Positions 1 to 5,635 of a stretch of DNA of 15,816 nucleotides are shown here, piece after piece. The notes beneath the pieces are model-generated. The model saw nothing but the letters and a program-made list of their open reading frames with translations, was not told the DNA's origin and ran no database searches. Origin of the DNA: Ligaoa zhengdingensis (GTDB taxonomy: Bacteria > Bacillota > Clostridia > Oscillospirales > Ruminococcaceae); contig NZ_JACRST010000035.1 of the NCBI RefSeq assembly GCF_014384885.1, positions 1 through 15,816 on the forward strand, read 5' to 3'. The position numbers were made by a program, and so were the translations under genes. Numbering within the stretch: position 1 is the first letter of the stretch; every line of letters starts with the position of its first letter.

Positions 1-1
1 C

Positions 2-91
2 CGCCGCCAGAGAAGGCTGAAAAAGTACTATACTTTTGAGGCGGCCGAAGAGATCGCCGAAGAAACTGCACAGCAAGAAACAGAAGAATAG
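2..91 (+). CDS. 3' end of an unidentified protein gene (partial)
   Basis: The frame is open from the left edge to a TAG at 89-91 and gives 29 C-terminal residues: a basic stretch (RRQRRLKK) followed by a very acidic, Glu/Ala-rich tail ending QQETEE. The tail probably forms a charged, disordered or helical C-terminus. A strong intrinsic terminator begins 15 bases after the stop, which supports this being the true end of a plus-strand gene. Too little is present to name a family. The frame choice rests on the stop-terminator spacing and the amino-acid bias. Confidence 0.55.
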   Translation, partial: RRQRRLKKYYTFEAAEEIAEETAQQETEE

Positions 92-105
92 CCCTACAGG
101 CAAAA

Positions 106-139
106 GGGCCGCCGGTACAACACCGGCGGCCTGTTTTTT
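106..139 (+). terminator. Rho-independent terminator of the left-edge gene
   Basis: A perfect 10-bp GC-rich stem (GGCCGCCGGT / ACCGGCGGCC, 107-116 and 122-131) with a 5-base loop is followed by TGTTTTTTGTTG. It is preceded by AAAA, so the stem can extend into A-U pairs. Confidence 0.9.
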
Positions 140-141
140 GT

Positions 142-603
142 TGTGTCGCGGCCCGGCTGGGATTGCTTGTGCTTTGTGGCTACGGGCATAGCGCTCCATG
201 CCTTAGCAAGTGCCATCCCCGGCTTTCCTGTCGGCGTTGCCGACCCGACCCGGAGGCAAAAATCAAGCGGTGCGGGATCTGCGCGCCTTGCGGGTGTCGC
301 CCGAGGGCACCCCGTAGGGGCAATGGTTCGTGGGAGCGAAGTGCAACCCTGCTACTTTTCACGAAGCGACTTCAGAACCATTGCCGAGGGTACTTGCCGG
401 GTGTCGGCAACATCAGCGCCGATTTCATCTCCGGGCGCGGGGGTTTCAAAAGGGGGAAACCCTTTTGTGTGCTTTCAAGGTGAATTGGCCCATCGGGCCA
501 AGAGAAGGGCCCCTGGGGGCCTTGGTCCTTCTTTTCACATAAAAGAAGGACATTTAAAATTTAAACATTAAATTAAAATTGCTCCAGCCGTCCCGCGGGG
601 CCG
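142..603. other. Gene-free structured intergenic region with serial hairpins
   Basis: No convincing gene lies here; the open frames have no ribosome binding site and protein-unlike composition. Several inverted repeats can be read directly: an 11-bp arm pair GGCAATGGTTC (319-329) / GAACCATTGCC (375-385); CAAAAGGG / CCCTTTTG (447-454, 460-467) with a 5-base loop; TTGGCCC / GGGCCAA (485-491, 495-501) with a 3-base loop; and GTCCTTCTTTT / AAAAGAAGGAC (525-535, 541-551), a perfect 11-bp stem with a 5-base loop. An AT-rich stretch follows at 552-580. Bases 164-190 resemble, in inverted orientation, part of the 90-bp repeat at 605-901. Most likely this is a repeated intergenic element or a structured RNA; neither strand can be preferred from sequence alone. 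Confidence 0.6.
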
Positions 604-604
604 A

Positions 605-901
605 AACCCCGCCCAGGCAGCGCCGAGGCAGGCGCACGGCGGTGCGCAAAACACTGTGCCCGTAGCTACAAGGCTACAAGCAACCCCGCCCAGGCAGCGC
701 CTGGAGGCAGTGCCGAGGCAGGCGCACGGCAATGCGCAAAACACTCTGCCCGTAGCTACAAGGCTACAAGCAACCCCGCCCAGGCAGCGCCTGGAGGCGG
801 TGCCGAGGCAGGCGCACGGCAGTGCACAAAACACTGTGCCCGTAGCCAGTAAATAGTAGCAAACCCACCGGGCAGCGCCCGGAAGCGATGCCGAAGCAAC
901 C
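605..901. repeat. 90-bp GC-rich tandem repeat, about 3.4 copies
   Basis: Copies start at 605 (77 bp, lacking 13 bp), 682 (90 bp), 772 (90 bp) and 862 (partial and diverged). The two full units differ at only a few positions. Each full unit contains a small hairpin CCAGGC-AGC-GCCTGG and a second potential stem GTAGC / GCTAC. In the diverged fourth copy the first stem reads CCGGGC-AGC-GCCCGG (868-882): both sides of one base pair changed together. Because 90 is divisible by three, long frames run through the array on both strands, but they lack a sensible start and look non-coding. The last copy abuts the 3' end of trxA and its hairpin may help end that transcript. Confidence 0.85.
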
Positions 902-907
902 GCACTG

Positions 908-1228
908 CTATTTCGCTTTTTCAATCATATCTAGGAACCGCTGCTTGGGCAGAAACCCCACCGAGCGGTCGGCCTCTTCGCCATCCTTAAAAAGAATCAC
1001 CGTGGGGATGGTCATAACCCCGTAACGCGCGGCGATATCGCTCTGTTCATCCACATTCACCTTGCCGACCAGTACGCTGCCGTCCAGCTCGTCGGCCAGC
1101 TCGTCGATGGTGGGGCCCAACATGCGGCACGGACCGCACCACTCCGCCCAAAAATCGACCAGGGCCAGGCCCTTGCCGCCGATCACCTGCTGCTCAAAAC
1201 TCTCTTGTGTAAAATGTTCCGTTGCCAT
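908..1228 (-). CDS. trxA: Thioredoxin
   Basis: This 106-residue cytosolic dithiol-disulfide oxidoreductase has the usual size of a single thioredoxin domain. The active site WCGPC lies at residues 30-34 with redox cysteines 31 and 34, Asp25 is the buried acid, and the cis-proline loop TIPT has Pro75. These allow it to reduce protein disulfides, normally recharged by thioredoxin reductase, which is not in the window. The ATG at 1228 is chosen because AGGAGG (1237-1242) lies 8 bases upstream; a TTG two codons earlier is in frame but only 2 bases from that site. The gene stands alone, with a plausible promoter upstream and the tandem repeat directly downstream. Confidence 0.97.
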   Translation of the reverse strand: MATEHFTQESFEQQVIGGKGLALVDFWAEWCGPCRMLGPTIDELADELDGSVLVGKVNVDEQSDIAARYGVMTIPTVILFKDGEEADRSVGFLPKQRFLDMIEKAK

Positions 1229-1285
1229 ATGCAATACCTCCTGACGCGGAAAATCCGCGGATTTTTTGGATGCTCTTGCGGTTAT

Positions 1286-1315
1286 AGTATACCGCTTTTG
1301 GGTCTATTTTATCAG
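1286..1315 (-). promoter_or_regulatory. Predicted sigma-A promoter of trxA
   Basis: On the minus strand, CTGATA (1310-1315) and TATACT (1286-1291) are separated by 18 bases. The -10 box matches 5 of 6 consensus positions and the -35 box 4 of 6. It lies about 60 bases upstream of the trxA start. Confidence 0.55.
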
Positions 1316-1415
1316 GTGAGGGTGTATTTTACAAGATAGCGCTGCCGCGAATGCCAAATTTAAGAGATTGTTCAAATGTTTTGCGCCAAAATTCTAAAAT
1401 TTTTAGGGACAACCA

Positions 1416-1444
1416 TTGACAAAATTGCGAAGAAAAGTTATAAT
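1416..1444 (+). promoter_or_regulatory. Consensus sigma-A promoter for the tRNA genes
   Basis: TTGACA (1416-1421) and TATAAT (1439-1444) are both perfect and separated by exactly 17 bases. The predicted start of transcription lies about 25 bases before the first tRNA, as expected for a strong stable-RNA promoter. Confidence 0.93.
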
Positions 1445-1477
1445 AATAAAGCTGTTTGAGAAATTGGCGGCACACAT

Positions 1478-1551
1478 TGCCCGATTGTGTAAAGGTAGCA
1501 CGACAGACTCTGACTCTGTTTGTCTGGGTTCGAATCCTAGTCGGGCAACCA
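1478..1551 (+). tRNA. tRNA-Gln (anticodon CUG)
   Basis: The cloverleaf closes well: acceptor stem TGCCCGA / TCGGGCA, D-stem GTGT / GCAC, anticodon stem ACAGA / TCTGT around the loop CTCTGAC (anticodon CTG, reading CAG), and T-stem CTGGG / CCTAG around TTCGAAT. The 3' CCA is encoded. It reads the G-ending glutamine codon that dominates in a GC-rich genome. Confidence 0.95.
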
Positions 1552-1552
1552 C

Positions 1553-1590
1553 AACTGCTTCATCCAACCCGGGCGGAGCAGTTTTATTTT
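1553..1590 (+). terminator. Possible weak terminator or processing hairpin between the tRNAs
   Basis: AACTGCT (1553-1559) pairs with AGCAGTT (1577-1583) across a GC-rich 17-base loop and runs into TTATTTT. No separate promoter is seen for the next tRNA, so this may be a partial terminator or a spacer removed during tRNA processing. Confidence 0.4.
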
Positions 1591-1591
1591 A

Positions 1592-1667
1592 CGGGGTGTA
1601 GCGCAGATGGTAGCGCGCTTGGTTCGGGACCAAGAGGCCGTGGGTTCAAATCCCGTCACTCCGACCA
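1592..1667 (+). tRNA. tRNA-Pro (anticodon CGG)
   Basis: The acceptor stem CGGGGTG / CACTCCG has one G-U pair, the anticodon stem CTTGG / CCAAG encloses TTCGGGA (anticodon CGG, reading CCG), and the T-arm contains GGTTCAAATCC. The 3' CCA is encoded. It lies 40 bases after tRNA-Gln and is probably co-transcribed from the promoter at 1416-1444. Confidence 0.95.
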
Positions 1668-1708
1668 AAATCACGTTTCAGTATTTTGCTGGAACGTGAT
1701 TTTTTTTG
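1667..1708 (+). terminator. Rho-independent terminator of the tRNA operon
   Basis: A long stem AAAATCACGTTTCAG / CTGGAACGTGATTTT (one G-U pair, 7-base loop) is followed by an unbroken T-run. It starts at the last base of tRNA-Pro. Confidence 0.93.
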
Positions 1709-1770
1709 TAAAAATCCCCCCTGCTTCGCCGCGAAGCGGATGGACAGCGGCATATAACCACGCGCAGCAA

Positions 1771-1809
1771 ACAAGGGGATCGCCGGCAGCCGGCAATCCC
1801 CCTGTTTTT
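1771..1809 (-). terminator. Bidirectional hairpin terminator downstream of the desulfoferrodoxin gene
   Basis: The stem GGGGATCGCCGG / CCGGCAATCCCC (1775-1800, one internal mismatch, 3-base loop) lies 20-50 bases beyond the desulfoferrodoxin stop. The minus-strand tail is TTGTTTG; on the plus strand the tail is CTGTTTTT. It could therefore also act as a backup for tRNA transcripts. Confidence 0.65.
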
Positions 1810-1825
1810 CCAGGGCCGCGCCCCA

Positions 1826-2215
1826 TTAAAATTCTGTTTTCCAAAACCCGTGCAGGTTGCAGTAGGCATAGGCCGCGACCGGCCGGTCGCCCGGCGCTAG
1901 CGCAAACACCGCGACTGGTTCCCCATCCGGGGAGAGGTCCACACGTTGGCACCCCTTCTCGGTCTTCAGGTACACCCATTCGATGCTGTGCTCGGCGGAC
2001 ATGGGGTGAAAGACGCTCCCCACCTTGACGGTGACCTGGTTGCCGCTCTGTTCCACCACGGGCAGATGCTTTTCCTGGGCCCCGTCCGAGGTGTTGGCAG
2101 TCAGCTCCTTGAGGTCGATCCCGTCGCAGGAGTATTTGGCCCTGCCCCCGTGAATCTCTTCGATGATGATTTGACAGGTTTCACAGGTATAAAACTTGGG
2201 TTCCTTGCTGGACAT
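1826..2215 (-). CDS. dfx: Desulfoferrodoxin (superoxide reductase) with an incomplete centre I
   Basis: This 129-residue cytosolic enzyme should reduce superoxide to hydrogen peroxide, a typical oxygen defence of anaerobes. The C-terminal neelaredoxin domain has all ligands of the catalytic Fe(His)4Cys site: His50 in EKHLP with Lys49 beside it, His70 and His76 in HPMSAEHSIEW, and Cys119/His122 in CNLHGFW. The N-terminal desulforedoxin-like domain has CETC (Cys11, Cys14), but the usual CysCys pair reads Cys30-Asp31, so one rubredoxin-type iron ligand is missing. Start ATG 2215 gives the normal family N-terminus; the G-rich stretch just upstream serves as ribosome binding site. An in-frame extension to 2293 has neither family similarity nor a binding site. 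It sits alone between two hairpin terminators. Confidence 0.93.
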   Translation of the reverse strand: MSSKEPKFYTCETCQIIIEEIHGGRAKYSCDGIDLKELTANTSDGAQEKHLPVVEQSGNQVTVKVGSVFHPMSAEHSIEWVYLKTEKGCQRVDLSPDGEPVAVFALAPGDRPVAAYAYCNLHGFWKTEF

Positions 2216-2218
2216 AGG

Positions 2219-2234
2219 AAATCCCCCCCCTTTC
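2219..2234 (-). promoter_or_regulatory. Homopolymeric G8 tract acting as ribosome binding site of dfx
   Basis: On the minus strand the start codon is preceded by AAAGGGGGGGGATTTCCT. The eight G residues (2223-2230) are the only purine-rich stretch at a suitable distance. A run of identical bases in this place could change length by slippage and alter the spacing. Confidence 0.5.
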
Positions 2235-2296
2235 GGCTTGATGAAATTAGTGTTTCCTGCAATCCATACGTCATTCACCGGCGCGGCGCGCAATCG

Positions 2297-2340
2297 AAAA
2301 ATGAGCCAGCATCCTCACAGGGAATACTGGCTCATTTTTT
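2297..2340 (-). terminator. Rho-independent terminator of the LacI-type gene
   Basis: AAATGAGCCAG / CTGGCTCATTT (11 bp) with a long loop that can pair further lies 6 bases after the regulator's stop codon. It has a T5 tail on the minus strand and T6 on the plus strand, so it may work in both directions. Confidence 0.88.
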
Positions 2341-2345
2341 ATCGA

Positions 2346-3374
2346 TCAGGAGAGATTTTCCTTAATTTTGATGACCGTGTTGGTGATGTAATCGTCGGGG
2401 ACAGACCGCCGGTCGCTCATAAAGTAATTGAACAACGGTTGGATGGAGCGATACCCCTGCTCCTCCGGCTCCTGCCCGATGGTAAAGTCGATCACCCCTT
2501 CGCGGACGAGCTGGCAAGTGACCTCAATTTGGTCGTGCGAGAGGACATGCAGCTTGCGCTCAAGGCCCAGCTCCTGAATTGCACGGCAGATACCTGCAAC
2601 ACCCGCTGCCACGATGTATACACAGTTAATTTCGGGGTGGGCCTGTAAGGCCTCCAGAGTCTTTTGATAAGCGTGATCGTCGTTATCAAGCGACTCAAAC
2701 ACTTCCACCAGCTTATAGGGCACCTTTTTTTCCCGCAATGTGCGAGAAAAACCCCGGATGCGCTCGTTATGGCCCTTCATTTTGAGCGAACCGGTAATAA
2801 TCAGCAGATTGAGCTGCTCGGTCGTCATCAGCGAGAGCAGGCCAGCCGCAGTGCGGCCGGCTTCCACATAGTCGCAGCCCACATAGCACAGGCGTTTGGT
2901 CTTGCTCAGGTCGGTGTTCACGGCCACAACCGGGATACCCGACTGAATCAGGCCGTCCAGATATTCGCGCATCTCAGGGGTATCGATGGTGGAGACGCAC
3001 AGCGCCTGGCACCCCGACGCCACCAGCTCCTTGATCGCCTTGATATGCACGCGCACGTCGTAGCCCTTGACTTCGCTCAGCTCAATTGTGATGCCGAAAT
3101 CGGAAAACTCCGCCTCGGCTCGCCGGAAGCCCTTCATCACATCGCTGAAGAACGGGTTGCCGACGCCGGGCAAAAAGCAACCGATCTTCAGCGGCTGCTT
3201 TCTGGCAGCGAGAATTTTTCCCGCGCGGTTTGGCTCGTAGCCCAGATCCTGGGAGATTTTACGCACATGCTCCGCAATTTCAGGTTTGACGCCCGGCCGG
3301 TTGTGGAGCACGCGATCTACAGTGCCGCGGGAAACCCCTGCGACAACCGCAATTTGCCGGATGGTTACAGCCAC
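2346..3374 (-). CDS. LacI-family transcriptional regulator
   Basis: This 342-residue regulator has the family's usual length. Residues 4-25 form the helix-turn-helix (TIRQIAVVAGVSRGTVDRVL), followed by the conserved NRPGVKPEI and hinge region (GYEPNRAGKILA). From about residue 62 (LKIGCFLPGVGNPFF) to the end it resembles periplasmic sugar-binding proteins, including SHDQI before the last subdomain. It should bind a sugar or sugar phosphate and control transcription. Start GTG 3374 follows GGAGGTGAT at a spacing of 9. The gene lies 119 bases after the isomerase gene, on the same strand, with its own promoter, and is the natural candidate to regulate the pentose operon. The ligand cannot be read from the sequence. 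Confidence 0.93.
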   Translation of the reverse strand: MAVTIRQIAVVAGVSRGTVDRVLHNRPGVKPEIAEHVRKISQDLGYEPNRAGKILAARKQPLKIGCFLPGVGNPFFSDVMKGFRRAEAEFSDFGITIELSEVKGYDVRVHIKAIKELVASGCQALCVSTIDTPEMREYLDGLIQSGIPVVAVNTDLSKTKRLCYVGCDYVEAGRTAAGLLSLMTTEQLNLLIITGSLKMKGHNERIRGFSRTLREKKVPYKLVEVFESLDNDDHAYQKTLEALQAHPEINCVYIVAAGVAGICRAIQELGLERKLHVLSHDQIEVTCQLVREGVIDFTIGQEPEEQGYRSIQPLFNYFMSDRRSVPDDYITNTVIKIKENLS

Positions 3375-3408
3375 CGGTTATCACCTCCCCAAATCAATAC
3401 AAAAATAG

Positions 3409-3424
3409 TAACATAATCATGTTA
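3409..3424. promoter_or_regulatory. Perfect palindrome over the -10 box of the LacI-type gene (candidate operator)
   Basis: TAACAT-AATC-ATGTTA is a perfect 6+6 inverted repeat whose right arm coincides with the predicted -10 box (TAACAT on the minus strand). Its position suggests autorepression by the downstream regulator. The binding protein is inferred only from position. Confidence 0.5.
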
Positions 3425-3447
3425 GCGACTGGGCCGCAGCTTGTCAA
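3419..3447 (-). promoter_or_regulatory. Predicted promoter of the LacI-type gene
   Basis: On the minus strand a perfect TTGACA (3442-3447) and TAACAT (3419-3424, 4 of 6) are spaced by 17 bases. It allows the regulator to be made independently of the long operon. Confidence 0.65.
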
Positions 3448-3448
3448 G

Positions 3449-3475
3449 CCGCGGCGAATAAATTTTTCGCCGCGG
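3449..3475 (-). terminator. Stem-loop at the end of the sugar operon
   Basis: CCGCGGCGAA / TTCGCCGCGG is a perfect 10-bp stem with a 7-base loop, about 20 bases after the isomerase stop. On the minus strand no T-run follows; the sequence passes directly into the -35 box of the next promoter. It may protect the 3' end or terminate weakly. Confidence 0.5.
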
Positions 3476-3493
3476 TTCGACACTTTTTGAGGT

Positions 3494-4978
3494 TCATTCA
3501 AACGGATTTTCACGCGGGTAGAGCATCCCCTTGGGCTGATTGAAGGCGATGTCCGGCACCCCCAGGTAATCGAACACGGTGTAAAGCGCCTTGCCCACAT
3601 GGCCGAACGCCACCGCGCCGTGGTGCGGGTAGCGCTTGGCGATCAGCACATGGCGGTAGAACCGCCCCATCTCGGGGATAGCGAAGATGCCGATACCGCC
3701 GAACGACCGGGTGGCCACCGGCAGGATCTCACCCTGCGCGATATACGCCTGCAGCGAACCGTCCGGGTTGCCGTGCAGACGGAAGAAGGTGATGCCGCCC
3801 GCGGCCAGATCGCCCTCGAGGGTGCCGCGCGTGAAGTCCGGCTCGCCGCCGTCCTCCAACAGGCGGTTCTGGATGAGCTGGTATTTCACCGCACCCGCCT
3901 TGAGGCGGCAGAAGGGGGTGTTGCCGCAGTGGAAGCCCATGAAGGTGTCGCGCAGGCGGTAGGGGAACTGGCCCTTGATATCCGCCGTGTAGAGGTCCGC
4001 GGGGACCGAGTTGTTGATGTCGAGCAGGGTGACCGGCTCGCCGGTGATGCAGGTGCCGATGTATTCGCCCACCGCGCCGTAGATATCCACCTCGCAGGCC
4101 ACGGGGTACCCCTTGGCCGCCATGCGGCTGTTGACATAACAGGGCTCAAAGCCGAACTCCTTGGGGAACGCGGGCCAGCACTTGTCGGCAAACACGACAT
4201 ACTTGCGCGCGCCGCGGTTCTGCTCGGCCCAGTCGAGCAGGGTGAGCTCAAACTGCGCCATGCGGGGCAGCAGGTCCGGGTAGCAGTTGCCGCAGGCGCC
4301 CAGCTCGGAGGCCATGTCCTCCACCACAGCGGGGATGCGCGGGTCGCCGCTGTGGGCCTTGTAGGCCACCAGCAGATCCAGCTCGGAGTTCTCCTGGACT
4401 TCGATGCCCAGGTCATAGAGGCCCTTGATGGGCGCGTTGCAGGCGAAGAAATCCTGCGGGCGCGGCCCGAAGGTGATTACCTTGAGGGAGGAAAGCCCGA
4501 TGAGCGCCCGCGCCACCGGGATGAAGTCCTCGAGCATCCCCGCGATATCCTCGGCGGTGCCCACCGGATACTCTGGGATGACCGCCTTGAGGCGGCGCAG
4601 CCCCAGGTTGTAGGAGCAGTTGAGCACGCCGCAGTACGCGTCGCCCCTGCCGTTGATGAGGTCGTCGCCGGTCTCCTCCGCGGCCGCAGCGTACATCACC
4701 GGGCCGTCGAAGTATTTGGCGAGCAGGGTCTCGGGGGTTTCGGGGCCGAAGTTGCCCAGGTAGACGAACAGCGCGTTACAGCCGGCGCCCTTCACGTCTG
4801 CGATCGCCTTGAGCATATCGTTTTCGTTTTCCACCACGGTGGGGCACTCATAGATTTCGCCGCCACGCGCGGTATAAGCCTCCACAACCGCCCGGCGGCG
4901 GCGCTCGGACAGGGAGACGATGAAGCAGTCGCGGCTGACCGCGACGATGCCAAGTTTTACTTTGGGAATGTTGTTCAT
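3494..4978 (-). CDS. L-fucose/L-arabinose isomerase-family protein (COG2407 type), probable pentose isomerase
   Basis: This 494-residue cytosolic protein belongs to the FucI/AraA-like ketol isomerases. Glu296 and Asp320 (in CEVDIYGA and LLDIN) are 24 residues apart, the same spacing as the Mn2+ ligands Glu337 and Asp361 of E. coli FucI. The C-terminal PHHGAVAFGH (451-460) supplies histidines for the third ligand, and GFHCGN (348-353) is another conserved block. It is shorter than FucI (about 590). Start ATG 4978 follows AGGAG at 10 bases; the frame stays open further upstream but overlaps the DUF4867 gene in another frame. It is the last gene of the operon, 13 bases after the DUF4867 gene. 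With xylulokinase in the operon, the likely product is D-xylulose; the true substrate (xylose, lyxose or another pentose) is inference. Confidence 0.85.
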   Translation of the reverse strand: MNNIPKVKLGIVAVSRDCFIVSLSERRRRAVVEAYTARGGEIYECPTVVENENDMLKAIADVKGAGCNALFVYLGNFGPETPETLLAKYFDGPVMYAAAAEETGDDLINGRGDAYCGVLNCSYNLGLRRLKAVIPEYPVGTAEDIAGMLEDFIPVARALIGLSSLKVITFGPRPQDFFACNAPIKGLYDLGIEVQENSELDLLVAYKAHSGDPRIPAVVEDMASELGACGNCYPDLLPRMAQFELTLLDWAEQNRGARKYVVFADKCWPAFPKEFGFEPCYVNSRMAAKGYPVACEVDIYGAVGEYIGTCITGEPVTLLDINNSVPADLYTADIKGQFPYRLRDTFMGFHCGNTPFCRLKAGAVKYQLIQNRLLEDGGEPDFTRGTLEGDLAAGGITFFRLHGNPDGSLQAYIAQGEILPVATRSFGGIGIFAIPEMGRFYRHVLIAKRYPHHGAVAFGHVGKALYTVFDYLGVPDIAFNQPKGMLYPRENPFE

Positions 4979-4991
4979 GACATGTTCACTC

Positions 4992-5621
4992 CTATTCGAT
5001 TGTGATGTTGGGTCCGACAAGCCCCTGGAACGCGCCTTGGGCCGCCTCGTCCGAATCCGGGTGGGCGACGAGCCACTTGTTGCAGGCCCAGAGCAGGCGG
5101 TCCTCGTTGTTGTAGATGTTGGTCGCGGGCTTGGCGGTGTTGGTGTTGCGCGGCAGCACGACCACCACCCGGAAGCTGTCCGCACCCGGCGCGTTGCAGG
5201 GCGCATAGTGCAGGGTAGTTTCATAGAGTTGGACCATCGTGCCCGCCGGTACGCGGAACGCTTCCACCTCGGCGGTGTCGATGCGGCCGCCGCGCAGCTT
5301 TTGCAGCGGGGCCAACAGCAGGACGATGTCGTCTGCGGCCACGTTGATTTCACTGTCGCGGTGATATTCCAGGCAGTTCAGCCTGCGGTTGCTGCCGTTG
5401 CAGTAGCCGATCTGGATGGGCATGCCGCCGTAAAATCCGTTGCGCAGCTCCACAAAGATGGGCAGCGCCTCCAGCAGCGGGCTGCTCGGCTGATAGACGG
5501 TGCGGTCCAGGGGGCAGGGGGAGTTTTCCCGCAGCCTTTTCAGCAGCAGCGCGGTGTCGTAGCCCTCGACCACCCGCCCGTAACGGGAAAAGGCGTCGTC
5601 AAAAACAGATTGTATCAGCAT
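4992..5621 (-). CDS. DUF4867 family protein, cupin-like, probable sugar enzyme
   Basis: This 209-residue soluble protein lacks a signal peptide and resembles the DUF4867 family by the blocks YGGMPIQIGYCNGSN (64-78), LEYHRDSEIN (84-93) and TLHYAPC (136-142). Glu85, His87, Glu91 and His138 are placed like a cupin metal site, with beta-rich sequence between them, so a metal-dependent isomerase, epimerase or mutarotase is possible; no activity is asserted. Start ATG 5621 follows AAAGGAG at a good distance. The gene begins 14 bases after the xylulokinase stop, with its ribosome binding site overlapping that stop, and ends 13 bases before the isomerase gene. Tight coupling to both suggests a role in the same sugar pathway. 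Confidence 0.85.
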   Translation of the reverse strand: MLIQSVFDDAFSRYGRVVEGYDTALLLKRLRENSPCPLDRTVYQPSSPLLEALPIFVELRNGFYGGMPIQIGYCNGSNRRLNCLEYHRDSEINVAADDIVLLLAPLQKLRGGRIDTAEVEAFRVPAGTMVQLYETTLHYAPCNAPGADSFRVVVVLPRNTNTAKPATNIYNNEDRLLWACNKWLVAHPDSDEAAQGAFQGLVGPNITIE

Positions 5622-5635
5622 AGGGGTTTCTCCTT

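Noticed and set aside
143..571. A 142-residue plus-strand open frame in the structured island
   Set aside because: It starts inside the T-tail of a terminator, has no ribosome binding site, runs through several hairpins and resembles no protein.
605..901. Tandem repeats as a CRISPR array
   Set aside because: The copies are contiguous 90-bp units with no unique spacers, and no cas genes are near.
568..924. A 118-residue minus-strand open frame with 30-residue repeats through the tandem array
   Set aside because: It is open only because the unit is 90 bp, a multiple of three; it has no ribosome binding site, overlaps the end of trxA, and its Cys/Ala/Leu-rich content looks like translated GC-rich repeat.
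1456..2028. A long plus-strand open frame across both tRNA genes
   Set aside because: It overlaps two well-formed tRNAs, a terminator and the antisense of dfx.
3449..3475. The GC-rich hairpin as a full rho-independent terminator
   Set aside because: No T-run follows it on the minus strand, so it is kept only as a 3' stem-loop of uncertain strength.
3599..5005. A 468-residue plus-strand open frame opposite the isomerase gene
   Set aside because: It is the antisense shadow of a well-supported gene in GC-rich DNA and has no family features; the same holds for the other long plus-strand frames opposite xylB, mmsA, mmsB and the regulators.
4979..5353. A 125-codon N-terminal extension of the isomerase
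   Set aside because: It overlaps the DUF4867 gene in another frame and has low-complexity Thr/Arg/Ser content; the ATG at 4978 has a ribosome binding site and gives the usual family N-terminus.
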